Shown one piece after another: positions 37,585-46,926 of a stretch of DNA of 64,000 nucleotides; position 1 is the stretch's first letter, and each line of letters opens with the position of its first letter. This DNA comes from Streptomyces sp. NBC_00690 (GTDB lineage: Bacteria > Actinomycetota > Actinomycetes > Streptomycetales > Streptomycetaceae), in the NCBI RefSeq assembly GCF_036226685.1, contig NZ_CP109009.1:3100001-3164000 (forward strand). The letters run 5' to 3'. The notes under the pieces are model-generated. The model did not search any database, had not been told where the DNA came from, and saw only the letters and a program-made list of their open reading frames with translations. The position numbers and the translations under genes are program-made.

Positions 37585-37968
37585 TCAGACTCCTGGGGAC
37601 TGGGCTCCTCCCGTGATCGCCGCGGCGGTCGGCTCGCTGGTGAGCGGAGTCAGGGAGGCGAGGGGCGGTTCGCTGGTGAGCGGCGCCGCGTCGGGCAGCG
37701 GAGGTTCGCTGGTCAGCGGGCCCGGACCGGGCAGCTCACTGAGATACGGGCCGGGGGCGGGGCCGGAGGATATGCCGAGGAGGGGGCGCAGCCCCGAGGG
37801 TTTGCCGTCCTGGCCATCGGGCGCCGAGGGTTTCCCGGGGTGACCGAGCGCGGTGCGGGGCGGGCTCGATCGGGGTCCTTCCGAGGCGCGCTCCGCGGCC
37901 TGGAGCTGCTCGGGCAGGGTGGGCACGGGGGCGAGCGCGGAGAGCAGAAGGTGGGCGGATGCAGCCAT
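37585..37968 (-). CDS. proline-rich hypothetical protein with LTSEPP repeats
   Basis: About 127 residues that I do not recognise. After a short hydrophobic start (MAASAHLLLSALAPVPTLPE) the chain is Pro, Gly and Ser rich. It carries three imperfect repeats around PLTSEPP/PLTSEPT, encoded by direct DNA repeats with the core TTCGCTGGTGAGCGG between about 37620 and 37730. It ends 10 bp before malQ and shares its strand. The coding status is uncertain, but the frame is open and the position is operon-like. It might act as a flexible secreted or surface peptide. Confidence 0.4.
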   Translation of the reverse strand: MAASAHLLLSALAPVPTLPEQLQAAERASEGPRSSPPRTALGHPGKPSAPDGQDGKPSGLRPLLGISSGPAPGPYLSELPGPGPLTSEPPLPDAAPLTSEPPLASLTPLTSEPTAAAITGGAQSPGV

Positions 37969-37983
37969 GACGAACACTCCCAT

Positions 37984-38483
37984 CAGTCGATAACTGGCGG
38001 TAACGAGTCCTTGGGGCCCCTACCCCGCGAAGGTCGCTTGAGACGCTTACGATCGATCAACGTGTCCTTCGTCACACATGGTTCCCGATCTCGCCGCACT
38101 TCTCGGGGTCGGCTCTCCGTACCTTCACCCGGGGCGGTGGCAGCGTTCAGCGGTGGTACTGGCAGCCGTGGGGCCGGGAGGGGGCGGCCGGGAAGTCATC
38201 GCGACGGGCGAGGCTGCTCGGCTCGTGCACGACCGTCCCGTTCCCTCTCCGCGCCGGCCATGGGCGCACCCTGCCGATACCCCTACCGCCCGCCCCTCTC
38301 GGCGCCCCTCCCGACGCCCTTCGTCCGAGGCGCTCACAGCCTCACCTCCACCCCGGAAGGCCCTGCTTCGGGCCCCAGAACCACCCACCTCGGCAGGCAA
38401 AAGGCACACAACGACCACACGCATTGACACCCTCCCCGCACGGGTGGTGGGCTTCGAGACCAAACGGTGACATCGGGGGATCG
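37984..38483. other. 500-bp intergenic region
   Basis: Several short open frames on both strands lack domain or ribosome-site support, so I call none. The region should hold divergent promoters for the proline-rich gene/malQ and the GH84 gene. I see no strong palindrome. Confidence 0.4.
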
Positions 38484-41447
38484 ATGGCGCCTCAGAACGA
38501 GGGGGGACCAGCGTTGCGACTCACGCGCAGCAGGCGTACGGCCACCGCCGTCGCGGTCGCGGTGATCGGCGGCCTCCTCGGTGGTGCGCAGGGGGCTGTC
38601 GCCGCCCCCACCGACCCCGGCGCCCCCGCTCGCAACACCGAGGAACCGCAGGGCGATGCGAACCTGCCCTCCGTCTGGCCGCGCCCCCAGTCGATCCGGG
38701 CGGCGAGTCCACCCGTCGCGCTGGGCGTCGAGGCCACGGTCATAGCCGCCCTGGGCACCGACCCGTACGCCGTCGCCTCGGTGCACACCCTGCTGCGCGA
38801 ATCAGGCGTCCAGACGCTCTACACCGCCCTGCCGGGCCGTGGGCCCGTCATCCACATCGGCGGTCCCGGTGCCCAGGACGCGTTGGGTGCCCTGCGCGCT
38901 CCGCAGCGGGCGGATCTGCCCTCCGGCGGCTATCGGATCGGCGTCGGACAGGTCCAGGGCCGGGGAACGATCGCGATCGACGGCGTCGGTCAGAGCGGTC
39001 TCTTCCATGGTGTGCAGACGCTGCGTCAACTCAGGGCGAAAACCCCCGGGGGCGGGACGACCATCGCCGGGGCGTTCGTGCGGGACTGGCCGGGCACGGC
39101 CGTGCGCGGTATGACGGAGGGGTTCTACGGTCAGCCCTGGAGCCATCAGGAACGTCTGGCCCAGATCGACTTCATGGGTCGCACCAAGCAGAACCGGTAC
39201 CTCTACGCCCCCGGCGACGATCCCTTCCGGCAGGCCCGCTGGCGCGACCCCTACCCCGCCGCCCAGCGTGTGGAGTTCCGGCAACTGGCCGAGAGCGCTC
39301 GACGCAACCATGTGACGCTGGCCTGGGCGGTCGCCCCCGCCCAGGCGATGTGCCTGGCCGACGACCGTGATGTGAAGGCCCTGATCCGCAAGGTCGACGC
39401 CATGTGGGCGCTCGGCGTGCGCGCCTTCCAACTCCAGTTCCAGGACGTCAGCTACAGCGAGTGGCACTGCGACAAGGACGTCGAGGTGTTCGGCTCCGGG
39501 CCGAAGGCGGCGGCGACAGCACACGCCCGGGTGGCCGACGCCGTCGCCCGGCACCTCTCCGAGCGCTATCCGGAGGCCGAGCCGCTGTCTCTGATGCCGA
39601 CCGAGTTCTACCAGGACGGTGTCACCAGCTACCGGAGCACGCTCGCCGACCAGTTGGACGGCCGGGTGCAGGTCGCCTGGACGGGTGTGGGCGTGGTGCC
39701 GCGGACGATCACCGGGCGGGAGTTGGCGGGAGCGCGCGAGGCGTTTCAGCACCCCCTGGTGACGATGGACAACTATCCGGTCAACGACTACGCGCAGGAC
39801 CGCATCTTCCTCGGCCCCTACACCGGTCGCGAACCCGCAGTCGCCACCGGCTCCAGCGCACTGCTCGCCAATGCGATGGAGCAGGCCGCGGCCTCACGCA
39901 TCCCGCTGTTCACTGCGGCGGACTTCGCCTGGAATCCCCGTGGATACCGTCCCGACGAGTCCTGGCAGGCCGCGATATCGGATCTGGCCGGCGGCGATCC
40001 ACGGACCAGAGAAGCCCTCGCCGCCCTGGCGGGCAACCACGCCTCGTCGATTTTGAACCCATCCGAATCGGGCTATCTCGAACCCCTCTTCGATGCCTTC
40101 TGGCGCGCTCGGACGGGGACGGACGCGGCAGCTCGCAACCGGGCCGCGACCGATCTGCGGGCCAAGTTCACCGTGATGCGCCAGGTTCAGGAATCCCTCA
40201 AGGGCCCTGCCGACGGACGCCTCGACGACGAGGTGCGGCCCTGGTTGGAGCAGCTCGCTCGGTACGGCAGGGCGGGTGAGCTCTCCGTGGACATGTTGCA
40301 GGCGCAGCAGCTCGGCGACGGGCCGCGCGCCTGGCGGGCCTCGCTCGCCCTGGAGTCCCTCCGCAAGGAACTGGCGTCGAGCAAGGCCACGGTGGGCAAG
40401 GGCGTGCTGAACCCCTTCTTGGACCGGGCCGCTAAGGAGGGGGCTGCCTGGACCGGTACCAACCGTTTCAAGCAGGCCACCGGGCAGGACGGGGTGCAGT
40501 TCGGGCGGGCCCGCCCGCTCACCGCCGTCGTGGCCATGGCCGACCTCGATACGGGCCCCGGTTGGCTTGAGGCCCATGTGCCCGGTTCGGGATGGCAGCC
40601 CATCGGTGCCCTCTCATCCGACGGCTGGACCCAGGTGGACACACGCGGGATGGTGGCCGACGCGGTACGGGTCATTCCGCAGGGCAGTGCCCCGGTGGCC
40701 GTGCGCGGGCTGGTGCCCTGGTTCTCCGATGAGGCAGCCGCCGGGCTCGAACTCGTACAGGACCGGTTGGACGTGGAGATCGGGGGCGCGCCCCAGCAGT
40801 CCCTCGTGCAGCTGACCCCGCACCGCCCCGGTGAGGTGCGGGGTGCGCTGACCGCCCGGGCGCCCGAGGGAATCAAGGTGACGGTCCCCCGGCAGACATC
40901 CGTGCCCCGGGGAGTGCGTACCCAGGTGGCCGTGACCGTCTCGGTGCCCAAGGACACTCCGGCCGGCGAGTACCGGGTGCCGCTCTCCTTCGCGGGCCAG
41001 GTGCAGATGCTGACCGTACGGGCGTTCCCCGCGACCGGCGGGCCGGATCTCGCGCGGACGCCGGGGGCAGCGGCGCTCTCGTCGGCGGACGAGACTGCGG
41101 ACTTCCCCGCGCCGGCCGCGATCGACGGTGATCCGAAGACGCGCTGGTCGTCCCCGGCCGAGGACGGCGCCTGGTGGCAGGTCCAGCTGGCAGCGCCCAC
41201 CCGGGTGGGCCAGGTGGTGCTCCACTGGCAGGACGCCTTCGCCGCCAAGTACCGCATCCAGGTCTCAACGGACGGCCGCACCTGGCGTACGGCCGCGACG
41301 GTCGCCGATGGACGGGGTGGCCGGGAGGCGGTACGGATGGACAGCCGGGAAGAGGTGCGTTTCATCCGGGTCCAGGGTGATCAGCGGGGCACGCGGTTCG
41401 GATACTCGCTGTGGTCGGTGGAGGCGTACGCCATCGCCCAGCCGTGA
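38484..41447 (+). CDS. secreted GH84-like protein with an altered active site
   Basis: A 987-residue secreted protein of the GH84 (beta-N-acetylglucosaminidase/O-GlcNAcase) family. A signal peptide ends near GAVAAP. The N-terminal domain is hexosaminidase-like. The GH84 core has EGFYGQPWSHQERL, YLYAPGDDPFRQARW, and ALGVRAFQLQFQDVSYSEW. In characterised enzymes the last motif ends in two catalytic Asp. Here the pair is Q320-D321, so the first Asp (which positions the acetamido group) is Gln. A carboxy-terminal F5/8-type sugar-binding domain (DPKTRWSSPA, GYSLWSVEAYAI) follows. ATG at 38484 is chosen; TTG at 38513 is possible. Substrate probably chitin-, peptidoglycan- or glycoprotein-derived. 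Confidence 0.88.
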   Translation: MAPQNEGGPALRLTRSRRTATAVAVAVIGGLLGGAQGAVAAPTDPGAPARNTEEPQGDANLPSVWPRPQSIRAASPPVALGVEATVIAALGTDPYAVASVHTLLRESGVQTLYTALPGRGPVIHIGGPGAQDALGALRAPQRADLPSGGYRIGVGQVQGRGTIAIDGVGQSGLFHGVQTLRQLRAKTPGGGTTIAGAFVRDWPGTAVRGMTEGFYGQPWSHQERLAQIDFMGRTKQNRYLYAPGDDPFRQARWRDPYPAAQRVEFRQLAESARRNHVTLAWAVAPAQAMCLADDRDVKALIRKVDAMWALGVRAFQLQFQDVSYSEWHCDKDVEVFGSGPKAAATAHARVADAVARHLSERYPEAEPLSLMPTEFYQDGVTSYRSTLADQLDGRVQVAWTGVGVVPRTITGRELAGAREAFQHPLVTMDNYPVNDYAQDRIFLGPYTGREPAVATGSSALLANAMEQAAASRIPLFTAADFAWNPRGYRPDESWQAAISDLAGGDPRTREALAALAGNHASSILNPSESGYLEPLFDAFWRARTGTDAAARNRAATDLRAKFTVMRQVQESLKGPADGRLDDEVRPWLEQLARYGRAGELSVDMLQAQQLGDGPRAWRASLALESLRKELASSKATVGKGVLNPFLDRAAKEGAAWTGTNRFKQATGQDGVQFGRARPLTAVVAMADLDTGPGWLEAHVPGSGWQPIGALSSDGWTQVDTRGMVADAVRVIPQGSAPVAVRGLVPWFSDEAAAGLELVQDRLDVEIGGAPQQSLVQLTPHRPGEVRGALTARAPEGIKVTVPRQTSVPRGVRTQVAVTVSVPKDTPAGEYRVPLSFAGQVQMLTVRAFPATGGPDLARTPGAAALSSADETADFPAPAAIDGDPKTRWSSPAEDGAWWQVQLAAPTRVGQVVLHWQDAFAAKYRIQVSTDGRTWRTAATVADGRGGREAVRMDSREEVRFIRVQGDQRGTRFGYSLWSVEAYAIAQP

Positions 41448-41759
41448 GGCCGTCAGCCGTGAGGCCGTGCACACAGCCTCGCGGGCTCACCGTGGCTCAT
41501 GGGGTCGGCGGTGGCCGTGAGGGTCAGCCCTGAGCACTGCTGGACGGTCTGGGAACCGCCGCTCGGGCGCAACACAGCGGGTCGAGCGGGGGCGCGGCAG
41601 GCCGGGCTTCGGCACGGCGGTCGGGGTCAGTCGGGAGCAGCGCGGGTCCAGCAGGGCAGCGGGGCTCGACCACCACAAGGACCCGGTCGGCGAAGAACGA
41701 CCGACCGGGCGGGGCGCCGATCTCCCGAAGGAACCGGACCATGAAAAATGGCTCCGATG
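41448..41759. other. 312-bp intergenic region between convergent genes
   Basis: No supported gene; short frames on both strands have no family match. I see no clear terminator hairpin. Confidence 0.4.
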
Positions 41760-42296
41760 TCAGGCAGAAATGCCGTCTATCCGAGCCATCGCATCCTCGG
41801 CGCCATACGGTTGCAGATAGGGCAGCCAGCGCGGGTCCCGATGGCCCGTGCCGATGATTCGCCAGGCGAGGCCGCTCGGCGGCTCGGGCTGGTGGCGCAG
41901 CCGCCACCCCAGCTCGCGCAGATGCCGATCGGCCTTGACGTGATTGCAGCGGCGGCAGGCCGCCACCACGTTGTCCCAGACGTGTAGTCCACCGCGGCTG
42001 CGCGGAATGACGTGGTCGACGCTGGTTGCGACGCCACCGCAGTACATGCAGCGCCCGCCGTCACGGGCGAAGAGCGCTTTACGGGTGAGGGGAACGGGCC
42101 CCCGGTAGGGCACTCGGACGAACCGCTTCAGCCGAACGACGCTGGGTGCGGCGATGACACGGGTCGCGCTGTGCATAAAGGCGCCGGACTCCTCTAGGCA
42201 GAGGGCCTTGTTCTCCAGGACGAGGACGAGCGCGCGGCGGAGCGGTACGACGCCGAGCGGCTCGTACGACGCATTGAGGACCAGGACATGCGGCAC
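41760..42296 (-). CDS. HNH endonuclease family protein
   Basis: A 178-residue protein with a C-terminal HNH domain: CMYCGG and CRRCNH supply four Cys for zinc, and TSVDHVIPRSRGGLHVWDNV contains the His-Asn-like core. The N-terminal half starts VPHVLVLNASYEPLGVVPLR, the standard opening of this actinobacterial group, which supports the GTG at 42296. Longer versions run into unrelated leader codons. The family's function is not defined; DNA repair or restriction-like roles are suspected. It is divergent from the MscS gene. Confidence 0.88.
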   Translation of the reverse strand: MPHVLVLNASYEPLGVVPLRRALVLVLENKALCLEESGAFMHSATRVIAAPSVVRLKRFVRVPYRGPVPLTRKALFARDGGRCMYCGGVATSVDHVIPRSRGGLHVWDNVVAACRRCNHVKADRHLRELGWRLRHQPEPPSGLAWRIIGTGHRDPRWLPYLQPYGAEDAMARIDGISA

Positions 42297-42569
42297 TGTG
42301 GCTGCCTCCTTGTACGCCGGCGGCGCGTGGCTCGCGCCGGGACGATCTGCTCTCAGTCTCTCCTCAGGCCAGGTCCGAGCGCCACCACGTAGCCGTAACG
42401 GGCTCGGAGTGTTTTGAACCACACCCGAAGAGGACTACCTGCGCAACGACTGGCCTTCACGATTCATCCCCAGGTGAGTCCGGTCTCTCCCTCGAACATC
42501 ACAGCGGGACGTGCGGGATGCCCCGTTAGGGTGGTTGGGCCCCACTCCCTGCCTTGGAGGTCCCCCCAC

Positions 42570-43652
42570 GTGACCCCGCTCACGCTGTCCGCCCTGTTGG
42601 CCTCCGACCCCTCGGCTCCGCCGTCGGCACCGGTTTCCTTCGATGAGGCGGCCAAGCAGGCGGAGGACGCCGCGGGCTGGGTGGAGCAGAACTGGTCCAC
42701 CTGGCTGAACACCAGCCTCCGTATCGTCCTGATCATCGTCGTCGCCCTGGTGCTGCGGATGTTCGTGCGGCGTGCACTGACCCGCTTGATAGCGCGGATG
42801 AACCGTTCCGCCGATGCCGTCGAGGGCACCACGATCGGCGGGCTGCTGGTCAATGCCGAACGGCGGCGGCAGCGCTCGGAGGCCATCGGTTCGGTCCTGA
42901 GGTCCGTGGCGTCCTTCCTGATCCTCGGCACCGCGGGTCTGATGATCCTCGGCGCCTTCAAGATCGACCTCGCCCCCTTGCTGGCGTCGGCCGGTGTGGC
43001 GGGCGTGGCGATCGGATTCGGTGCGCGCAACCTGGTGACGGACTTCCTCTCCGGAGTCTTCATGATCATGGAGGACCAGTACGGAGTGGGTGACTCCGTG
43101 GATGCCGGGGTGGCGTCCGGCGAGGTGATCGAGGTGGGACTGCGGGTCACCAAGCTGCGCGGCGACGACGGCGAGATCTGGTACGTGCGCAATGGGGAGA
43201 TCAAGCGGATCGGCAACCTCAGCCAGGGTTGGGCGACCTCGACGGTCGATGTCACGGTCCGCCCATCGGAGGATCTGGAACGGGTCCGCTCGGTCATCGG
43301 CGAGGTGGCCGACGGGCTCGCGAAGGCGGAGCCCTGGAACGAGCAGCTGTGGGGGCCGGTCGAGACCCTGGGGCTGACCGAAGTGCTACTGGACTCCATG
43401 ACGGTCCGTGTGGCCGCCAAGACCATGCCGGGCAAGGCCCTCGGGGTGGAGCGGGAACTGCGCTGGCGGATCAAGCAGGCGTTCGATGCTGCGGGCATCC
43501 GGATCGTCGGCGGGCTGCCCCTGGCCGTGGAGGAAGGCGCCGGGTCCGATCCGGCGGCCTCGATGGCTGCGCCCTCCGCCTTGGCGAACCCCCTGTCACC
43601 GCAGTCCATGGCCGCGGCGCCGATCCAGCCGCCGACCAATCTGACGAAGTAG
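42570..43652 (+). CDS. MscS-family mechanosensitive channel
   Basis: A 360-residue membrane protein that releases solutes during osmotic downshock. The transmembrane segments are at about residues 47-65 and 105-160. The pore-lining region is LASAGVAGVAIGFGARNLVTDFLSG, followed by the beta domain GVGDSVDAGVASGEVIEV. The tail MAAPSALANPLSPQS is low complexity. The GTG at 42570 follows GGAGGT by eight bases and starts VTPLTLSALLASDP. Upstream in-frame residues are not membrane-like. Confidence 0.92.
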   Translation: MTPLTLSALLASDPSAPPSAPVSFDEAAKQAEDAAGWVEQNWSTWLNTSLRIVLIIVVALVLRMFVRRALTRLIARMNRSADAVEGTTIGGLLVNAERRRQRSEAIGSVLRSVASFLILGTAGLMILGAFKIDLAPLLASAGVAGVAIGFGARNLVTDFLSGVFMIMEDQYGVGDSVDAGVASGEVIEVGLRVTKLRGDDGEIWYVRNGEIKRIGNLSQGWATSTVDVTVRPSEDLERVRSVIGEVADGLAKAEPWNEQLWGPVETLGLTEVLLDSMTVRVAAKTMPGKALGVERELRWRIKQAFDAAGIRIVGGLPLAVEEGAGSDPAASMAAPSALANPLSPQSMAAAPIQPPTNLTK

Positions 43653-44182
43653 GCCCCGCACACCGACAGCCGCCCGTCATTGAGGACGACGTACCGACCG
43701 CACTCAAGACGGTGACGGTCCGGGGACAGTTCTCGGCCGACTTCGGCCGTTCTTCGGGCGGGCTGGCCGGGAACGTATGGACCGGTGCCGGGTCGAGTTC
43801 CGGTCGAACTGACGCGGGAGGCGACGACCACCGCGTGATGGGCCGCCATCCGATCCGGCATCTCCTGATCAAGAAGCCGGGCTGCTCACAACGGTGAAAC
43901 GGCTTCCGTGGCCTGGGCGCACGCCCCTGGGCATCGGCCGATCGGATCCGGTCAAGGCGCCTCGCCCGAGCGCCACGCCCCCGCGTTCCGAGGCCCAGCC
44001 GCCCCAATCGGTCAGGTACCTGTCAGAATTGCAGACCCCCGAGCATGCGAGATAACGGATTGGTTGCCCCACGTGCGGGGCATTGACGCGCCCCCGGCGA
44101 GCACCTAGTTTCCTCACCGGATAGGAAACTTTACTAACAATCCCTGGGCACATCGCCAGTCGAAGGGAAAGGTGCATCCGCC
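43653..44182. other. 530-bp intergenic region upstream of the ROK operon
   Basis: No gene is supported. The last 80 bp hold the inverted repeat at 44107-44130 and a T/A-rich stretch that should form the operon promoter. The rest is unremarkable. Confidence 0.45.
44107..44130. promoter_or_regulatory. candidate ROK operator
   Basis: AGTTTCCT (44107-44114) and AGGAAACT (44123-44130) are perfect 8-bp inverted arms with an 8-bp spacer. The right arm also belongs to TAGGAAACTTTACTA, an imperfect 15-bp palindrome. The site lies about 53 bp upstream of the ROK regulator start. Confidence 0.55.
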
Positions 44183-45394
44183 GTGGCCGGTCCTCCTGGA
44201 ACCATCCCCGGAACCCCGCGGGTACTCCGCGCCATGAACGACCGCACCGCGCTCGACCTCCTGCTCGAACACGGACCCCTGTCCCGCGCCAAGATCGGCA
44301 AGCTGACGGGGCTCTCCAAACCCACCGCGTCCCAACTGCTGGCCCGACTGGAGGCCGCCGGCCTCGTCATCACGACCGGCACCACCGTCGGCAACCCCGG
44401 CCCGAGCGCACAGCTGTACGCGATCAACGGAAGGGCCGCGTACGCCGCAGCCCTCGATGTCACCCCGTTGCGCATCCGGGCGGCCGTCGCCGACCTCACC
44501 GGCACCGTGGTGAGCGAGTACGAACTGCCCACCCCGGGCCGCCGCACCGTGAGCGTCGTGCGCCAGGTCGCCGAGGCGCTCGACGGAGCGGTGAAGGACG
44601 CGGGATTGACCCGCAGCGACATCTATCGGGCCGTCATCGGCACCCCGGGTGCCTTCGACCCGTCCACCGGTCGACTGCGGTACGCCTCCCACCTCCCCGG
44701 TTGGCACTCCCCCGCGCTCCTGGACGAGTTGGCCGCCGAACTCCCGATGCCCGTCGAGTACGAGAACGACGTCAACCTCGTCGCCGTGGCCGAACAGCGG
44801 CTCGGAGCCGGCCGGGGCCATGGGGACTTCCTGCTCCTGTGGAACGAGGAGGGGTTGGGGGGAGCTGTCGTCATCAACGGGCGACTCCACCGCGGCTTCA
44901 CCGGCGGGGCGGGCGAAGTGGGCTTCCTCCCGGTGCCCGGGACGCCGTTGATGCGTCGGGTCGCCAAGACCAACGGCGGCGGCTTCCAAGAGCTCGCCGG
45001 AGCCCAGGCGTTGCCCAAACTGGCCCGGGAGGCCGGCGTCAAGCGCATCGGGCAGGGCCGCTACACGGAGGTCGCCAGTGCCCTGGTGGCGCGGGCCGCC
45101 GAGGCCCGCTCGGGCCCCTACCGGAGCTTTCTCGACGCCTACGCCACGGCGCTCGCCACCGGACTCGCCTCCATGGTCGCCCTCTTCGACCCCGAACTCA
45201 TCGTGCTCTCCGGCGAGGCCATCGCCGCCGGTGGAGAACCACTGCGCGCCCGGGTGCACGCGGAACTGACCGAACTCGCCGCATCCAGGCCCCGGCTGGT
45301 ACTGGGAGCGGTCAGGGAACGCCCGGTGTTGCGAGGGGCGTTGGAAAGCGCCCTCGCCACCACTCGGGACGAGGTCTTCGACACCTCCCGCTGA
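44183..45394 (+). CDS. ROK-family transcriptional regulator without cysteines
   Basis: A 403-residue regulator. The N-terminal winged helix-turn-helix covers about residues 22-60 (LLLEHGPLSRAKIGKLTGLS, KPTASQLLARLEAAGLV). The ROK domain follows (AALDVTPLRIRAAVADLTG, AVIGTPGAFDP). The usual zinc-binding motif CxCGxxGCxE that follows GExGH in ROK proteins is missing: the segment reads GEVGFLPVPGTPLMRRVAKT, and the whole protein has no Cys. Sugar binding without zinc is therefore expected. The GTG at 44183 follows AAAGG by 10 bases. The gene heads the sugar operon, so it is presumably its repressor. Confidence 0.88.
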   Translation: MAGPPGTIPGTPRVLRAMNDRTALDLLLEHGPLSRAKIGKLTGLSKPTASQLLARLEAAGLVITTGTTVGNPGPSAQLYAINGRAAYAAALDVTPLRIRAAVADLTGTVVSEYELPTPGRRTVSVVRQVAEALDGAVKDAGLTRSDIYRAVIGTPGAFDPSTGRLRYASHLPGWHSPALLDELAAELPMPVEYENDVNLVAVAEQRLGAGRGHGDFLLLWNEEGLGGAVVINGRLHRGFTGGAGEVGFLPVPGTPLMRRVAKTNGGGFQELAGAQALPKLAREAGVKRIGQGRYTEVASALVARAAEARSGPYRSFLDAYATALATGLASMVALFDPELIVLSGEAIAAGGEPLRARVHAELTELAASRPRLVLGAVRERPVLRGALESALATTRDEVFDTSR

Positions 45395-45447
45395 GGACCG
45401 CACGGCACCACTCGAAACTCCCCCCACACACCGACGCAGCACCACAC

Positions 45448-45467
45448 CGATGGGCTCCCGCCCATCG
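45448..45467 (+). terminator. hairpin between regulator and transport genes
   Basis: CGATGGGC and GCCCATCG pair perfectly over 8 bp around TCCC. It lies in the 178-bp gap between the ROK gene and the binding-protein gene. It may attenuate readthrough rather than end transcription completely. Confidence 0.45.
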
Positions 45468-45572
45468 AGTGCGCCGTCAACACAGCCACACCAGCACCAA
45501 GAGCCCCACAGGTAAGACCGTTAGCACCGACAGGCACCACTCGTCCCTCACCCCACACAGGGAGACAACGCC

Positions 45573-46910
45573 ATGTCCATACGCACGCGCAAAGCAGCAA
45601 CGGCACTCGCCGCCACCGCGGCGATCGCCCTCATGGCCTCGGCCTGCACCGGATCATCCGAGAACGAGGCCCAGGACGACCCCAAGGCCAAGACCACGCT
45701 CACCTTCTGGCACGGCTGGTCGGCCGCCAGCGAAGTCAAGGCGGTCCAGGAGAACGTCAAGCGCTTCGAAGCGACCCACAAGAACATCAAGGTGAAGATC
45801 GTCGGCAATATGACCGACGACAAGATCAACCAAGCGCTGCGCGCGGGCGGCTCCAGCGCCCCGGACGTCGTCTCCTCCTTCTCCACCACCACGGTCGGAC
45901 AATTCTGCTCGTCAGGTGCGTTCGTCGATCTCAACGAATACCTCAAGAAGTCGAACATCGACCCGGCGAAGGTGTTCTACAAGCCGCTTCTCGACTACAC
46001 GCAGTTCGAGGGCAATCAGTGCTCGCTCCCCCTCCTGAGCGACGCCTACGGGCTCTACTACAACAAGGACGCCTTCAAGGCGGCCGGCATCACCGCGCCC
46101 CCCAAGACCTGGAGCGAGTTCGAGAAGGTCGCACAGAAGCTGACCAAGCCCAAGGGCGCCGGCTATCAGCAACTCGGCTTCATGCCGAACTACCACGGCT
46201 ACGAGACAACCAACTCGCACTACCTCTCGCAGTGGTCACCGACCTACTTCGACGCGAACGGCAAGTCGAACGTCGCCAAGGATCCCGCATTCGCTCGGAT
46301 GATGACCTATCAGAAGGGTCTCGTCGACAAGCTGGGCGGCTACGCGAAGCTGGAGAAGTACCGCAATACCTTCGGCGACGAATGGGGCGCCAAGCACCCG
46401 TTCCACACCGGTCAGGTCGCCATGCAACTCGACGGCGAATGGCGTTTGGGCATGGCCAAGGACGCCGGGGTGAAGTTCGACATCGGCACCGCCCCGCTCC
46501 CCGTGGCCGATGACCAGGTGGCCGACTACGGCAAGGGCTATCTGGCAGGCACGATCATCGGCATCGCGTCCACGAGCAAGAAGAAGAACGCCGCGTGGGA
46601 ACTGGTGAAGTACATGACCACGGACACCGCCGCCGTGGTGGCCTTCTCCAACGGAATCCGCAATGTGCCGTCGACCATCGATGCGCTGAAGTCCCCCGAT
46701 CTGAAGTTCGACCCCGCGTTCAAGACGTTCATCGACATCGCCCAGCACCCCAAGTCCAACACGAGTCCGGCCAACATTGACGGCGGCGCCTACCACACGA
46801 CGCTCCAGGACCTGGCCTACCAGTACGAGGCGGGCAAGGTGAAGGACCTCCAGGCCGGTCTGGAAAAGGCGGCCCGGCAGATCGACACCGACATCGCGAA
46901 GCTGAAGTGA
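45573..46910 (+). CDS. sugar ABC transporter substrate-binding lipoprotein
   Basis: A 445-residue extracellular binding protein anchored as a lipoprotein (signal peptide with lipobox ALMASAC). The mature part has the family-1 binding-protein pattern (LTFWHGWSAASEVKAVQENV near the start and MQLDGEWRLGMAKDAGVKFD). It should deliver a mono- or disaccharide to the two following permeases. No ATPase gene is in the cluster; Streptomyces sugar transporters often share the MsiK ATPase. The start has a GGAGAC ribosome site. Confidence 0.92.
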   Translation: MSIRTRKAATALAATAAIALMASACTGSSENEAQDDPKAKTTLTFWHGWSAASEVKAVQENVKRFEATHKNIKVKIVGNMTDDKINQALRAGGSSAPDVVSSFSTTTVGQFCSSGAFVDLNEYLKKSNIDPAKVFYKPLLDYTQFEGNQCSLPLLSDAYGLYYNKDAFKAAGITAPPKTWSEFEKVAQKLTKPKGAGYQQLGFMPNYHGYETTNSHYLSQWSPTYFDANGKSNVAKDPAFARMMTYQKGLVDKLGGYAKLEKYRNTFGDEWGAKHPFHTGQVAMQLDGEWRLGMAKDAGVKFDIGTAPLPVADDQVADYGKGYLAGTIIGIASTSKKKNAAWELVKYMTTDTAAVVAFSNGIRNVPSTIDALKSPDLKFDPAFKTFIDIAQHPKSNTSPANIDGGAYHTTLQDLAYQYEAGKVKDLQAGLEKAARQIDTDIAKLK

Positions 46911-46926
46911 GCGGGACGACACCGCG

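Noticed and set aside
37984..38483. Two frames of about 110-130 codons on opposite strands before the GH84 gene
   Set aside because: Both are Arg/Pro/Ser-rich with no domain or ribosome site, and they overlap each other.
43653..44100. Genes in the 530-bp gap after the MscS gene
   Set aside because: All frames there are continuations or shadows of the MscS reading frame composition without starts, ribosome sites or domains.
45404..45543. GGCACCACTCG direct repeats at 45404-45414 and 45533-45543
   Set aside because: Only two short copies 129 bp apart without further symmetry; no stronger evidence for an operator.
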